Source: Amycolatopsis sp. WQ 127309 (GTDB lineage: Bacteria; Actinomycetota; Actinomycetes; Mycobacteriales; Pseudonocardiaceae). Taken from it: 64,000 nucleotides of DNA. The translations under genes were made by a program, and so were the position numbers. Positions 1 to 8,079 of the stretch are shown piece after piece; the first letter of the stretch is position 1, and every line of letters begins with the position of its first letter. A model generated the notes under the pieces. The model was not told the origin of the DNA. It saw only the letters and a list, made by a program, of their open reading frames with translations, and searched no databases. The DNA lies in NCBI RefSeq assembly GCF_023023025.1, contig NZ_CP095481.1, forward strand, positions 3,658,001 through 3,722,000, written 5' to 3'.

Positions 1-170
1 GCCTCGATCAGCGCGGTGTTGAGCAGCGCCTCGCGGGAGCCGAAGTGGTAGCCGATCGCGGCCATGCTGACGTTCGCCGCCGAGGCCAGGTCCCGCACGC
101 TCGTGCGGGCGTAGCCCTTCTCGTTGAGACAGCGCTTCGCGCCCGCCAGCAGTGCGTCCTTGTTGCCCAT
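1..170 (-). CDS. TetR-family transcriptional regulator, N-terminal part (cut by window edge)
   Basis: The 56 visible residues start MGNKDALLAGAKRCL and continue through a TetR-type helix-turn-helix (TSVRDLASAANVSMAAIGYHF, about residues 23-43), the DNA-binding half of the family. The ligand-binding C-terminal domain lies outside the window. The gene is divergent from the FAD monooxygenase starting at 244, with a 73-base gap that holds an inverted repeat. The usual TetR arrangement is repression of itself and the divergent enzyme, released by a small ligand. Family call is firm; target and ligand are inferred. Confidence 0.88.
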   Translation of the reverse strand, partial: MGNKDALLAGAKRCLNEKGYARTSVRDLASAANVSMAAIGYHFGSREALLNTALIE

Positions 171-196
171 GTCCCGAGACTAGCACGAACGTCTTA

Positions 197-219
197 GGCG
201 ATCGCCTTGCGCGATCGCC
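197..219. promoter_or_regulatory. Inverted repeat, candidate TetR operator
   Basis: GGCGATCG (197-204) and CGATCGCC (212-219) are perfect 8-base arms around a 7-base centre, midway between the divergent TetR and FAD monooxygenase starts. Size and place fit a TetR operator. Some symmetry comes from the GC-rich GATC cores, so binding is inferred. Confidence 0.55.
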
Positions 220-243
220 CAAATCCGGGTTACCGTTGCCGGC

Positions 244-1434
244 ATGCAGAACAGACGAGTCCTCATCTCCGGCGCGAGCGTCGCCGGCCCCGCCCTGGCC
301 TTCTGGCTCCGCCGCTACGGCTTCACGCCGACCGTGGTCGAGCGCGCCCCTCGGCTCCGTGAAGGCGGCTACGCCGTCGACTTCCGCGGCGCTTCACTGC
401 GCGTCCTCGACCGGATGGGCCTGCTCGGCCAGGTCGAAGCGGCGGCGACGAACATGGGTGAAGTGACCTATGTGGACGAAGGGAACCGGCCGCTGGTCGT
501 CACGCCGCCGACGTTCCAGAGCGGTGAGCTGGAGATCCTGCGCGGCGACCTCTCGCGCATCCTGTACGACGCCACGAGCGGCGACGTCGAATACGTCTTC
601 GGCGACTCGATCACCGGCGTCACCGAGCACGGCGACGGCGTCACGGTCACCTTCGAACACGGCGCGCCGCGCGAGTTCGACCTGGTCGTGGGCGCCGACG
701 GGCTGCACTCGAACGTGCGCTCGCTCGTCTTCGGCGACGAGTCCCGGTACCGCCATGACCTCGGCTACTACGTCTCGATCTTCACCGTGCCGAACCACCT
801 CGGTCTCGACCACGTCGGCCGGTTCTACAACGAGCCGAACCGCACGATCGGCGTCTACAGCGCCCGCGACCACGCGGAAGCGAAAGCCTTGTTCTGGTTC
901 GGTTCCGAGCCGCTCGCGTACGACCACCGCGACGTCGAAGGTCAGCGCCGGATCGTCGAGGAGACCTTCGCGGACGCGGGCTGGGAGGCGCCGGCCCTGC
1001 TCGACGGGATGCGGCGGGCGCCGGACTTCTACTTCGACTCGGCGAGCCAGATCAAGCTCGACACGTACTCGACCGGCCGGGTCGCGCTGGTCGGCGACGC
1101 CGCGTACTGCGCCGCGCCGCTCTCGGGCATGGGGACGAGCCTGGCGGTCGTCGGCGCGTACGTGCTGGCGGGCGAGCTCGCGGCGGCCGGCGGCGACCAC
1201 GCGACGGCGTTCACCGCCTACCACGAAGAGATGCGCGAGTTCGTCGCCGTGTGCCAGAAACTGGGTGAGGGCAACGGGAAGTGGTTCGTGCCGCCGACCC
1301 GCGCGTGGATCCGGCTGCGTAACCTCAACCTGCGGCTGCTGCCGCACCTGCCGTGGCGCAAGGTGATCGAGCAGCTGCCGCTCAAGGCGGGCAACGCGAT
1401 CACGCTCAAGGAGTATGCGAAGGTGCCGGCGTGA
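244..1434 (+). CDS. FAD-dependent monooxygenase (p-hydroxybenzoate hydroxylase-like)
   Basis: A 396-residue class A flavoprotein monooxygenase. The N-terminus has the Rossmann dinucleotide motif (VLISGASVAGPALAFWL, about residues 6-22). A DG motif sits near residue 150 (VVGADGLHSNVRS) and the second FAD-binding GD motif near residue 285 (RVALVGDAAYCAAPLSG). Such enzymes use NAD(P)H and O2 to hydroxylate aromatic or polyketide-like substrates; close relatives include tetracycline-modifying TetX-type proteins, but substrate cannot be read here. Length is normal. It faces the divergent TetR gene and probably is its target. Its last 29 bases overlap the convergent HxlR gene. Confidence 0.87.
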   Translation: MQNRRVLISGASVAGPALAFWLRRYGFTPTVVERAPRLREGGYAVDFRGASLRVLDRMGLLGQVEAAATNMGEVTYVDEGNRPLVVTPPTFQSGELEILRGDLSRILYDATSGDVEYVFGDSITGVTEHGDGVTVTFEHGAPREFDLVVGADGLHSNVRSLVFGDESRYRHDLGYYVSIFTVPNHLGLDHVGRFYNEPNRTIGVYSARDHAEAKALFWFGSEPLAYDHRDVEGQRRIVEETFADAGWEAPALLDGMRRAPDFYFDSASQIKLDTYSTGRVALVGDAAYCAAPLSGMGTSLAVVGAYVLAGELAAAGGDHATAFTAYHEEMREFVAVCQKLGEGNGKWFVPPTRAWIRLRNLNLRLLPHLPWRKVIEQLPLKAGNAITLKEYAKVPA

Positions 1435-1765
1435 CGCCCCGGCGCCGAGCGATGCCGGCCATGTTCTCCTCGCCCCAGTCGCCCAGCGGCAGCAGCGCGG
1501 TGTTCAGCCGCTGACCGAGGCCGGTCAGCGAGTACTCGACCTTCGGCGGGACCTCGCGGAACACCTCGCGGTGCACGAGCTCGTCCGCCTCCAGCTCCCG
1601 CAGCGCCTGGATCAGCATCTTCTCGCTGATCCCCGTCACCTTGCGCCGCAGCTCACCGAACCGCAGCGGCCCGGCGTGCAGCGCCCACAGGATCAGGGCC
1701 TTCCAGCGGCCGCCGACGACGTCGATCGCGGCGTCCAGCCCGCACCGGTAGCTTCGGGTCAGCAT
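1406..1765 (-). CDS. HxlR-family transcriptional regulator
   Basis: A 119-residue winged-helix protein with the full HxlR pattern: an N-terminal cysteine (RSYRCGLDAAIDVVGGRWK), the stretch LILWALHAGPLRFGEL, and a recognition region (ISEKMLIQALRELEADELV) followed by the wing (VPPKVEYSLTGLG). The N-terminal Cys is used for redox or electrophile sensing in several relatives. It is divergent from the dehydrogenase-SDR pair at 1839-3445, which it likely controls through the palindrome at 1788-1812. Its 3' end overlaps the convergent monooxygenase gene by 29 bases. Confidence 0.9.
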   Translation of the reverse strand: MLTRSYRCGLDAAIDVVGGRWKALILWALHAGPLRFGELRRKVTGISEKMLIQALRELEADELVHREVFREVPPKVEYSLTGLGQRLNTALLPLGDWGEENMAGIARRRGVTPAPSHTP

Positions 1766-1787
1766 GCAGGATCCTTACGTTTTGGTG

Positions 1788-1812
1788 AGTACCCGACCAA
1801 TTAGTCGGTACT
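1788..1812. promoter_or_regulatory. Palindromic operator candidate between HxlR gene and dehydrogenase
   Basis: The arms AGTACC-GAC and GTC-GGTACT form a near-perfect inverted repeat around an AT-rich centre (CAATTA), one base out of register. It lies 23 bases upstream of the HxlR start and 27 upstream of the dehydrogenase. HxlR proteins bind such GTAC-containing palindromes between divergent genes. The AT-rich centre stands out from the GC-rich surroundings and could also serve as a promoter element. Confidence 0.6.
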
Positions 1813-1838
1813 TGTCCAGTGTAAAGCGCTTCAGCAGC

Positions 1839-2699
1839 ATGATGGGCATGGGAGAAAGCAAGAAACAAGTGGGCGTGCTCGGCCTGGGGCGGATGGGCGC
1901 CGCCCTCGCCGGCGCGCTCTTGGGGGCGGGCCACGACGTCGTGGTGTGGAACCGGTCGCCGCTCAAGGCCGGCCCGCTGCTGGACCGCGGCGCCCGGCTC
2001 GCGGCGACGCCCGCGGAGGTCGCCACGGCCGACGTCGTGCTCAGCTGTCTGTCCACACACGACACTCAACAGCCGGTGCTGGAGGAGCTGACGCCGGCGG
2101 TGCTGGTGAACCTCACCTCCGGCACACCGGAGCAGGCCCGCGACGTCGCGAAGTGGGCGGCCTCGCGGGGAATCGACTACGTGGACGGCGTGATCATGGC
2201 CGTCCCGCAAGGCATCGGCACGCCGGCCTCGCGGATCCTCTACGGCGGCTCGGCCACGGCGTTCGAGGCACACCGCGAGGTGCTGGAAGTGCTGGGGGAG
2301 CCGGTGTTCCTCGGCGAGGACGCCGGGCTCGCAGCGCTGTACGACCTGGCGCTGCTGGGCATCATGTGGTCGACGATGAGCGGCTACCTGCACGCGCTCG
2401 CGCTGGTCGGCACCGAGGGGATCACGCCGGAGCGGTTCACGCCGATGGCGTTGCCGTGGCTCTCGGCGGTCGGCGGGTTCCTCACCGGCATGAGCGCCCA
2501 GGTGGCGAGCGGCGACTACACGACGGACGTCTCGGCCCTGGACATCAACGCGGCCGGGCTGGAGCTGCTGGTCGAGACGAGCCGGGCGCAGGGCATCAGC
2601 ACGGTCGTGCCCGCGACGCTGGCGGAGTTGTTCACCCGCGCGGTCGACGCGGGCCACGGCGCGCACGCGATCGCGAGTGTCATCGAGGAGATCCGGTGA
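1839..2699 (+). CDS. NAD(P)-dependent 3-hydroxyisobutyrate dehydrogenase-like / imine reductase-like oxidoreductase
   Basis: About 286 residues. An N-terminal Rossmann fold ([21 protein letters not shown]) with NRS after beta-2 suggests NADPH preference. The C-terminal helical domain is typical of the beta-hydroxyacid dehydrogenase/6-phosphogluconate dehydrogenase superfamily. The region [21 protein letters not shown] is also typical of imine-reductase-type members, so imine reduction is possible. Three in-frame ATGs (1839, 1842, 1848) have no strong ribosome binding site; a longer reading to 1764 would run through the operator and is unlikely. Its stop overlaps the SDR start (GTGA), so the two are co-translated, probably under HxlR control. 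Confidence 0.8.
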   Translation: MMGMGESKKQVGVLGLGRMGAALAGALLGAGHDVVVWNRSPLKAGPLLDRGARLAATPAEVATADVVLSCLSTHDTQQPVLEELTPAVLVNLTSGTPEQARDVAKWAASRGIDYVDGVIMAVPQGIGTPASRILYGGSATAFEAHREVLEVLGEPVFLGEDAGLAALYDLALLGIMWSTMSGYLHALALVGTEGITPERFTPMALPWLSAVGGFLTGMSAQVASGDYTTDVSALDINAAGLELLVETSRAQGISTVVPATLAELFTRAVDAGHGAHAIASVIEEIR

Positions 2700-3445
2700 A
2701 GTACCTGGGAAAGAAGGCCGTCGTCACCGGCGGCACGCACGGGATGGGCCTGGCGGTGGTCCGCGCGCTGCTCGACGGCGGCGCGGAGGTGCTGCTGACC
2801 GGCCGCGACGTCTCGTCGTCGCGCGGAAAGCTGCCGGGCAAAGCTCACCTGCTGTCCTCGGACGCGGCCAGCCTGGCCGACATCGACACGCTGGGCACGG
2901 TCGCCGCGGAGACGCTCGGCGAGCTGGACCTGGTGTTCGTCAACGTCGGTTTCGCGACCTTGACGCCGTACGAAACGGCGACGCCCGAGGTCTACGACCG
3001 CACGTTCGACGTCAACACCAAGGGCGCGTACTTCACGGCGCAGCGCTTGGCGGGCCTGGTGCGGCCCGGGGGTTCGTTCGTGTTCACGACGTCGGTCGCG
3101 GCGGAGGCGGGGATCGCCGGCATGGGCCCGTACTCGGCGGCGAAGGCGGCGGTCCGGTCGTTCGCCCGGACGTACGCGGCCGAGCTGGCCCCGCGCGGGA
3201 TCCGGGTGAACGTGGTCAGCCCGGGTTACACGGATACGCCGACGATGGGTGTGACCGGTGTCCCCGCGTCCGTCCTGGCCGCGTTCAAGGCCACAGGCGA
3301 CGAGGTGACGCCGTTGAAGCGCCACGCGACCGCGGAGGAGGTGGCGACGGCGGTGCTGTTCCTGGCCTTCGACGCGACGTTCACCACGGGCGCGGACCTC
3401 CCGGTGGACGGCGGCCTCGGTCAGCGTCTGACCCTGCCCGCCTAA
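2696..3445 (+). CDS. Short-chain dehydrogenase/reductase (SDR)
   Basis: A 249-residue classical SDR. The cofactor motif is [10 protein letters not shown] (near residues 9-18), the structural VNVGFA replaces the usual NNAG, and the catalytic Ser, Tyr and Lys lie in TTSVAAEAG and PYSAAKAAV. The C-terminus has the common P-V-D-G-G motif (LPVDGGLGQ). GTG start (2696) overlaps the upstream stop codon. GRD after beta-2 suggests NADP(H). Substrate unknown; it probably acts with the upstream dehydrogenase on one metabolite. Confidence 0.88.
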   Translation: MKYLGKKAVVTGGTHGMGLAVVRALLDGGAEVLLTGRDVSSSRGKLPGKAHLLSSDAASLADIDTLGTVAAETLGELDLVFVNVGFATLTPYETATPEVYDRTFDVNTKGAYFTAQRLAGLVRPGGSFVFTTSVAAEAGIAGMGPYSAAKAAVRSFARTYAAELAPRGIRVNVVSPGYTDTPTMGVTGVPASVLAAFKATGDEVTPLKRHATAEEVATAVLFLAFDATFTTGADLPVDGGLGQRLTLPA

Positions 3446-3447
3446 CC

Positions 3448-3500
3448 GCCGTGAAGGGCACCCTCAGGGACTTCAAAGCCCTGAGGGTGCCCCTCACGGC
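3448..3500. terminator. Intergenic hairpin, type B copy 1
   Basis: A long inverted repeat: GCCGTGAAGGGCACCCTCAGGG pairs with CCCTGAGGGTGCCCCTCACGGC around a loop of about 9 bases, with one mismatch. It fills the gap between two convergent genes (SDR stop at 3445, reductase stop at 3504). Place and symmetry fit a two-way transcription terminator, though no T-run follows. The stem sequence recurs at 60336-60390. Confidence 0.75.
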
Positions 3501-3503
3501 ACG

Positions 3504-4271
3504 TCAGCCGAGGTGGATGGCGAGGCCGGTGCCGCCGGGCGCGTGGGCGGGGCGGAGGACGAGGTCGTCGTCGTAGTCGCCGCCGTTCTGGGTGCGGAAC
3601 CCCAGTGGCTCCGCGGTGTCCAAGGTGGACAGTCGCGTGCGCAGCCGGTCTTGGGACTCGGCGAACTCCGCCGGCGACACGCGGTCCGCGCCGTACACCG
3701 CGACCGGGGGCAGGACCGCCATCCCCGCGTAGAACAGCGTCCCGTGGTGCAGCGGGAAGAGGATGTCGTTCAGCGGACCGTTGATCCCGCGCGGGCCGAG
3801 GGCGGGTTCGCGGGCGCCCGCGCTCAGGACCACCATCGCGCGTTTGCCCGCGAGCCTGCCTTCGCCGTAGCGGAGCGTGCGGCCGTCCCCGGCGCGGACG
3901 CCGTAGCCGAAACCCTTCACGAACACCCGGTCGAACCAGCCCTTGAGGATCGCCGGCATGCCGTACCACCACAACGGGAACTGCACGACGACGGCGTCCG
4001 CCCAGGCCAGCTTTTCGTGCTCGGCCACGATGTCCGCGCTCAGCTCACCACCGGCGTACGCGCGGGCGGACGTCGCCCCGACGACCAGCCGCTCGTCCCC
4101 GGCTGCCGCGCCGAAGTCGTCCGCGTCCACGACCGGGTTCCACTTCATCGCGTACAGGTCCGACTCCCGGACGTCGTGACCTAGCTGTTTGAGCGTCCGG
4201 AGCCCGTCGTCGCGGAGGGCCCCGCTCAGCGAGCGCGGCTCGGGATGCGCGAATACCCACAAGACGTTCAT
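3504..4271 (-). CDS. NAD(P)H dehydrogenase (quinone)-like flavodoxin-fold oxidoreductase
   Basis: About 255 residues from ATG 4271 (MNVLWVFAHPEPRSLSG); two ATGs 12-15 bases further upstream are possible but add residues before the first beta strand. The AHPEP...S motif binds the FMN/FAD phosphate, and VVVQFPLWWYGMPAILKGWFDRVF (about 94-117) is the hallmark second motif of NQO1/MdaB/YwrO proteins. These reduce quinones with NAD(P)H by two electrons. The gene is divergent from a GlxA-type regulator, so redox or electrophile induction is plausible. Confidence 0.88.
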   Translation of the reverse strand: MNVLWVFAHPEPRSLSGALRDDGLRTLKQLGHDVRESDLYAMKWNPVVDADDFGAAAGDERLVVGATSARAYAGGELSADIVAEHEKLAWADAVVVQFPLWWYGMPAILKGWFDRVFVKGFGYGVRAGDGRTLRYGEGRLAGKRAMVVLSAGAREPALGPRGINGPLNDILFPLHHGTLFYAGMAVLPPVAVYGADRVSPAEFAESQDRLRTRLSTLDTAEPLGFRTQNGGDYDDDLVLRPAHAPGGTGLAIHLG

Positions 4272-4308
4272 GACCTCGATCATCACGCCGCCCGCGGGCG
4301 CGATCGAG

Positions 4309-4322
4309 TGGCCCGATGGCCA
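4309..4322. promoter_or_regulatory. Short inverted repeat between divergent reductase and regulator
   Basis: TGGCC and GGCCA flank a 4-base centre in the 71-base gap between the reductase start (4271) and the regulator start (4343). It is the only clear symmetry in the gap. Five GC-rich arms can arise by chance, so an operator role is only a suggestion. Confidence 0.3.
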
Positions 4323-4342
4323 ACCTGTGCAAGAATCGAGCC

Positions 4343-5341
4343 ATGGCCGAATTCACGCACCCCGAGCGTCACCACGTCGCCGTGCTGGTCCGGCACGGCA
4401 TGCTCGTGATGGAGCTCGGCATCGTCCACCGCCTGTTCGGGCAGGCCCGCTCGGCGGCGGGCGAGCCGCTGTACGAGGTCGTGACCTGCGCACTCGAGCC
4501 GGGACTGGTCCGCACCGACTCCGACTTCACCATCCCGGTCGACCGCGGCCCGGAGGTCATCGCCGAGGCCGACACGGTGATCGTCCCGGCGTCCCGCGCC
4601 GAGTACGAGCCCATGGCGCGGGTGCTGACGCCGGCCCTCGAGGCCGCGCTGGAGCTGATCCCGGCGGGCGCGCGGATCGCGTCGATCTGCACGGGCGCGT
4701 TCGTGCTCGCCGCGGCCGGCCTGCTCGACGGCCGCCCGGCCACCACGCACTGGCGCTCCGCCGAGGAGCTCCAGGAGCGGTTCCCCGAGGTCCGGGTCGA
4801 CCCGTGCGTGCTCTACACCGAAGACGGCAACGTGCTGACGTCCGCCGGGGTCGCCTCCGGGATCGACCTGGTGCTGCACATGATCCGCCGCGACCACGGC
4901 GCGGCCGTCGCCAACGAGGTCGCCCGCGGCACGGTCGTGTCCCCGCACCGCGAAGGCGGCCAGGCCCAGTTCGTCCGGCGGCCGGTGCCCGAGCCGCGGA
5001 CGTCGTCGACCAAGGCCGCCCGCGCGTGGGCGCTGGAGAACCTGCACCGGCCGCTGACGCTGCGCGAGCTCGCCGCCCGCGAGGCCATGAGCACCCGCAC
5101 GTTCACCCGCCGCTTCCGCGAGGAGGTCGGCATCTCGGCGCTGCAATGGCTTACGCAGCAACGGGTCGAGCGCGCCCGCCAGCTCCTGGAGGAGTCGGAC
5201 CTGCCGGTCGACCGCGTCGCGGCCGAAGCCGGTTTCGGCACGGCGGCGTCCCTGCGCCAGCACTTCCAGGCCGCACTCGGCGTGTCACCGAGCGCTTACC
5301 GCGGCACGTTCCGCGGCGAACTGGCCGCGCAGGCCGGCTGA
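4343..5341 (+). CDS. GlxA-type transcriptional regulator (DJ-1/PfpI domain plus AraC HTH)
   Basis: About 332 residues. The N-terminal domain (1-190) is a DJ-1/PfpI amidotransferase-like sensor with the nucleophile-elbow region IASICTGAFVLAAAGLLDGR and the pattern ATTHWR. The C-terminal 110 residues are a double AraC helix-turn-helix (PLTLRELAAREAMSTRTFTR; LPVDRVAAEAGFGTAASLRQ). This is the standard GlxA/FtrA layout. ATG 4343 is preferred; ATG 4316 would add nine residues not usual for the family. It likely controls the divergent quinone reductase. Confidence 0.9.
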   Translation: MAEFTHPERHHVAVLVRHGMLVMELGIVHRLFGQARSAAGEPLYEVVTCALEPGLVRTDSDFTIPVDRGPEVIAEADTVIVPASRAEYEPMARVLTPALEAALELIPAGARIASICTGAFVLAAAGLLDGRPATTHWRSAEELQERFPEVRVDPCVLYTEDGNVLTSAGVASGIDLVLHMIRRDHGAAVANEVARGTVVSPHREGGQAQFVRRPVPEPRTSSTKAARAWALENLHRPLTLRELAAREAMSTRTFTRRFREEVGISALQWLTQQRVERARQLLEESDLPVDRVAAEAGFGTAASLRQHFQAALGVSPSAYRGTFRGELAAQAG

Positions 5342-5352
5342 ATCCCGCCGGC

Positions 5353-5700
5353 GTGGCCGGCGAGTGCTACGTCAGCCACAGCCGGTTCACCGACCCGGGC
5401 CCGCATGCGGGCCGGCTCGACGGAACGCCGGCCCGCCACGACGACGTGGCGTTCGACCTCCTCGACGTCCCCCGCGACCGCTTCCTGGTCGGCGCGGCCG
5501 CGTGGACCGCCGCCCGCGCCGGCGACGTCGACCCGGCCCGGCCCGGCCCGGCCGAGCCGGCCCGCGCGGCCGAGCTGCCGGCCGACCCGGACGTCGAGCA
5601 GCTGCGGGTGGTCTTCGAAGCCGACGACGTCCGCGTGCCGCCGGTGATCCGTTCGGTCATCCCGCCGGGGCCGGTTCCGGTCGAAGTCGTGCTGCGGTGA
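5353..5700 (+). pseudogene. Transglutaminase-like protein remnant with internal deletion
   Basis: The frame encodes YVSHSRFTDPGPHAGRLDG, which resembles the usual N-terminus of an actinobacterial transglutaminase-like family (SxFTDPGxHAxxLDxLP), followed almost at once by DVAFDLLDVPRDRFLVG and AAAWTAARAGDVDP, which resemble the C-terminal third. The middle, with the Cys-His-Asp catalytic core, is missing. The last 50 residues are low-complexity and degenerate. There is no ribosome binding site, and the end overlaps the convergent sigma gene by 44 bases. I read it as a deletion relic. The family assignment rests on remembered motifs. Confidence 0.5.
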
Positions 5701-6544
5701 CCAAGGTGATCCGCAGCGCCGCCAGCCGCGCCGGGTCGGCGACCACGTCGTAGCCGGCCACCCGCTCTCCCTCGATCGTCACCAGCAACGCGAGCGTCAG
5801 CCGGCCGCGTGGGGCCACGACCACGCCGACGAAGCCGTCGATCAGCGCCGGTTCCGCGAAGTACGCCCGCTTGCCGAACACCTGCGTCTCCTCCGCCACC
5901 GCGCGGGCGCCGCGGACTTCGAGCGGCGCGCCGACCGGCAACGCGGCCGCGTCGGCGCGGCGGACGACGTCCGGGGCCAGTACCGCGAGCAGCTCGCCGA
6001 GGTCGCCGCCGCGGGCCGCGGTCAGGAACGCGTCGACGACCCGGCGGTGCCGGGCGAGGTCGGTGGCGGGCAGGGGAGACGTGCCCCGGACGCGGTGCCG
6101 CGCGCGGCTGGCGAGCTTCTTCGCCGCCACCGGCGTGCGGTCCAGCACCGGCGCGATCCGGTCGAACGGCACCGCGAACAGGTCGTGCAGCACGAACGCG
6201 ACCCGTTCGGCGGGGCCCAGCGCGTCGAGCACCACGAGCAGCGCGCGGCCCACCGAGTCGGCCAGCTCCACCTCGCCCGCCGGGTCGGCGTCGGCGGCCG
6301 GCTCGGGCAGCAGCTCGACCGGGTCCTCCCGGCGCGCCTTGCGCGAGCGCAGCGCGTCGAGACACACGCGGGCGACGACCGTGGTCAGCCAGGCCGCGAC
6401 GTTGTCGACGCCGTCTGCCCGGCTCAGCCGCAGCCAAGCCTCCTGGACCGCGTCGTCCGCCTCGGCCGCGGAGCCCAGCATCCGGTGCGCCAGCCCGCGC
6501 AGCCTGCCGCGCTCGGCCTCGAACCGTTCCGCCAGCTCGTCCAT
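5657..6544 (-). CDS. ECF sigma factor with C-terminal SnoaL-like domain (ECF41/SigJ-like)
   Basis: A 295-residue sigma-70 family protein. Region 2 (residues 8-75) includes RMLGSAAEADDAVQEAWLRL; region 4 (about 105-160) includes LGPAERVAFVLHDLFAVPFD and TPVAAKKLASRARHRV. A SnoaL/NTF2-like extension follows to the end, and a LLPEP motif lies in the linker, all as in the ECF41 group, where the extension replaces an anti-sigma factor. ECF41 genes usually neighbour an oxidoreductase, decarboxylase or epimerase; here the divergent partner is an Old Yellow Enzyme at 6609. I could not see a clear ECF41 promoter (TGTCACA - CGTC) in the 64-base gap. Confidence 0.88.
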   Translation of the reverse strand: MDELAERFEAERGRLRGLAHRMLGSAAEADDAVQEAWLRLSRADGVDNVAAWLTTVVARVCLDALRSRKARREDPVELLPEPAADADPAGEVELADSVGRALLVVLDALGPAERVAFVLHDLFAVPFDRIAPVLDRTPVAAKKLASRARHRVRGTSPLPATDLARHRRVVDAFLTAARGGDLGELLAVLAPDVVRRADAAALPVGAPLEVRGARAVAEETQVFGKRAYFAEPALIDGFVGVVVAPRGRLTLALLVTIEGERVAGYDVVADPARLAALRITLVTAARLRPEPAPAG

Positions 6545-6608
6545 CGGTCACCTTCCGCTCGCCTCAGCCGTCGCTCTCCTGACGAATCCCCGCGACCCGA
6601 GGTGACCG

Positions 6609-7634
6609 ATGAGCTTGCTGACCCCGGCCGACCTGGGCGACTGGCGCCTGCCGAACCGCGTGGTGCTGGCGCCGACGACCCGCGCCCGCGGCCGCGTGCC
6701 CACGGACCTGCACGCCGAGTACTACGCGCAGCGTGCGAGCGCCGGGCTCGTCATCACCGAGGGGACCTGGGTGAGCGACCGGGCCGTCGGCTTCCCGGAC
6801 GTGCCCGGGGTGCACACCGAGGAGCAGGTCGCCGGGTGGCGGCGGGTCACGGACGTCGTGCACGCGCTCGGCGGCCGGATCGTGCTGCAGCTGTGGCACA
6901 CCGGCGCGGTGTCGCACGCGGAGTTCCTCGGCGCGCGGCCGGCGGGGCCGTCCGCGGTCGATCCGGCGGAGTCCGTGCACACGCCCAGCGGCCGGCGGCC
7001 CACGGTGACGCCGCGGGAGATGAGCGCCGGCGAGATCGAGCGGACCGTCGAGGACTACCGGACGGCGGCCGGGAACGCCCGGCGCGCCGGGTTCGACGGC
7101 GTCGAGGTCGCCGCGCACGGCGTCTACCTGCTCGCGCAGTTCCTGCACCCGCGGCTGAACCGGCGCCGCGACGCGTACGGCGGTTCGGCGCAGGCCCGGC
7201 GGAAGCTGGTGCTGGACGTCGTCGACGCCGTGGCCGGTGCCGGGATCGCCGTGGGCGTGCGGCTCGCGCCGTACTGGACCGGGGGACTGTTCACTGTGGA
7301 CGATGGTGTCCGGGCCGACCTCGACGAGCTGGTCCGCGAACTGGGCTCGCTCGCCTACCTGCACCTGCGCGGACCGGACACGGGCCCGGACTTCGCCGCC
7401 TTCGCGCGTTATCGGCGGCTGTTCGACGGACCGCTGATCGTCAACAACGGCTTCGACCGGGACTCGGGAAACGCCGTGGTCGAGGCCGGGATCGCCGACG
7501 CCGTCTCCTACGCCCGGCACTTCGTCGCGAACCCGGACCTGGTGACGCGGTTCGCGCTCGGCCGCGACCTCGCCGCCGGCGACCCGGCGACGTACTACTG
7601 CGGCGGGGTCGACGGATACCTGTGCCACGGCTGA
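6609..7634 (+). CDS. Old Yellow Enzyme-family alkene reductase with altered active site
   Basis: A 341-residue FMN-dependent TIM barrel. Family landmarks: LPNRVVLAPTTRARG near the start, GGRIVLQLWHTGAVSHAEF (about 96-114), EMSAGEIERTVEDYRTAAGNA and QFLHPRLNRRRDAYGGS. The usual substrate-binding His and Asn of the HxxNGY motif are missing: the aligned stretch reads V-E-V-A168-A-H-G171-V-Y173, so His is Ala, Asn is Gly, and only the proton-donor Tyr remains. The ribosome binding site is GAGGTGACC just before ATG 6609. It is divergent from the ECF41-like sigma gene and probably its target. Activity on normal enones is uncertain. Confidence 0.88.
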   Translation: MSLLTPADLGDWRLPNRVVLAPTTRARGRVPTDLHAEYYAQRASAGLVITEGTWVSDRAVGFPDVPGVHTEEQVAGWRRVTDVVHALGGRIVLQLWHTGAVSHAEFLGARPAGPSAVDPAESVHTPSGRRPTVTPREMSAGEIERTVEDYRTAAGNARRAGFDGVEVAAHGVYLLAQFLHPRLNRRRDAYGGSAQARRKLVLDVVDAVAGAGIAVGVRLAPYWTGGLFTVDDGVRADLDELVRELGSLAYLHLRGPDTGPDFAAFARYRRLFDGPLIVNNGFDRDSGNAVVEAGIADAVSYARHFVANPDLVTRFALGRDLAAGDPATYYCGGVDGYLCHG

Positions 7635-7973
7635 TCACTCCTCCGGACACCAGAGGGCCAGCTCGCTCCCGCCCGGCTCGCGGAAGTGGAACCGCCGCCC
7701 GCCGGGGAAACCGAACGGCTCGACCGTGACCACCCCACCGGCGGCCTCGACGGCGGTGCGGGCGGCCGCGAGGTCGTCCGTGCGGATCGTGACGAGGGGC
7801 GCGGGGGCTTGCGCGGCCGCGTCCGCCTGGAACCCGAAGGTGATCCCGGCCGCGCGGACGTCCGCGTACTCCGGGCCGTACGGCGTGACCGCCCACCCGA
7901 ACGCGTGCTCGAAGAACCGGCCCGACGCCGCGGACGACGTGGACGGGAACTCGACGAAGTCGACTTCGTACAT
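7635..7973 (-). CDS. VOC/glyoxalase-superfamily protein
   Basis: A 112-residue single VOC domain: MYEVDFVEFPSTSSAASG opens the first beta-alpha-beta unit and GRRFHFREPGGSELALW is the typical final strand (FREPGGSELALW). Such proteins bind small ligands or metals and act as glyoxalases, dioxygenases or drug-binding proteins. The start is ATG 7973; a longer frame upstream runs into the next intergenic region. The stop abuts the stop of the convergent reductase gene with no gap. Function beyond the fold is not assignable. Confidence 0.8.
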   Translation of the reverse strand: MYEVDFVEFPSTSSAASGRFFEHAFGWAVTPYGPEYADVRAAGITFGFQADAAAQAPAPLVTIRTDDLAAARTAVEAAGGVVTVEPFGFPGGRRFHFREPGGSELALWCPEE

Positions 7974-8079
7974 GCCGCCGACGCTAGCGGCGGCCACCGA
8001 CAAAATCGGCCGGATGGCCAGTCGGCCACGACCGGACGACCGATGTGGGTGACCGCGCCGAGCCGCGAAGCTCGTCCCC

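Noticed and set aside
1764..1838. Upstream extension of the dehydrogenase start to 1764
   Set aside because: It would cross the palindromic operator and overlap the divergent HxlR start; the Rossmann fold begins just after 1848.
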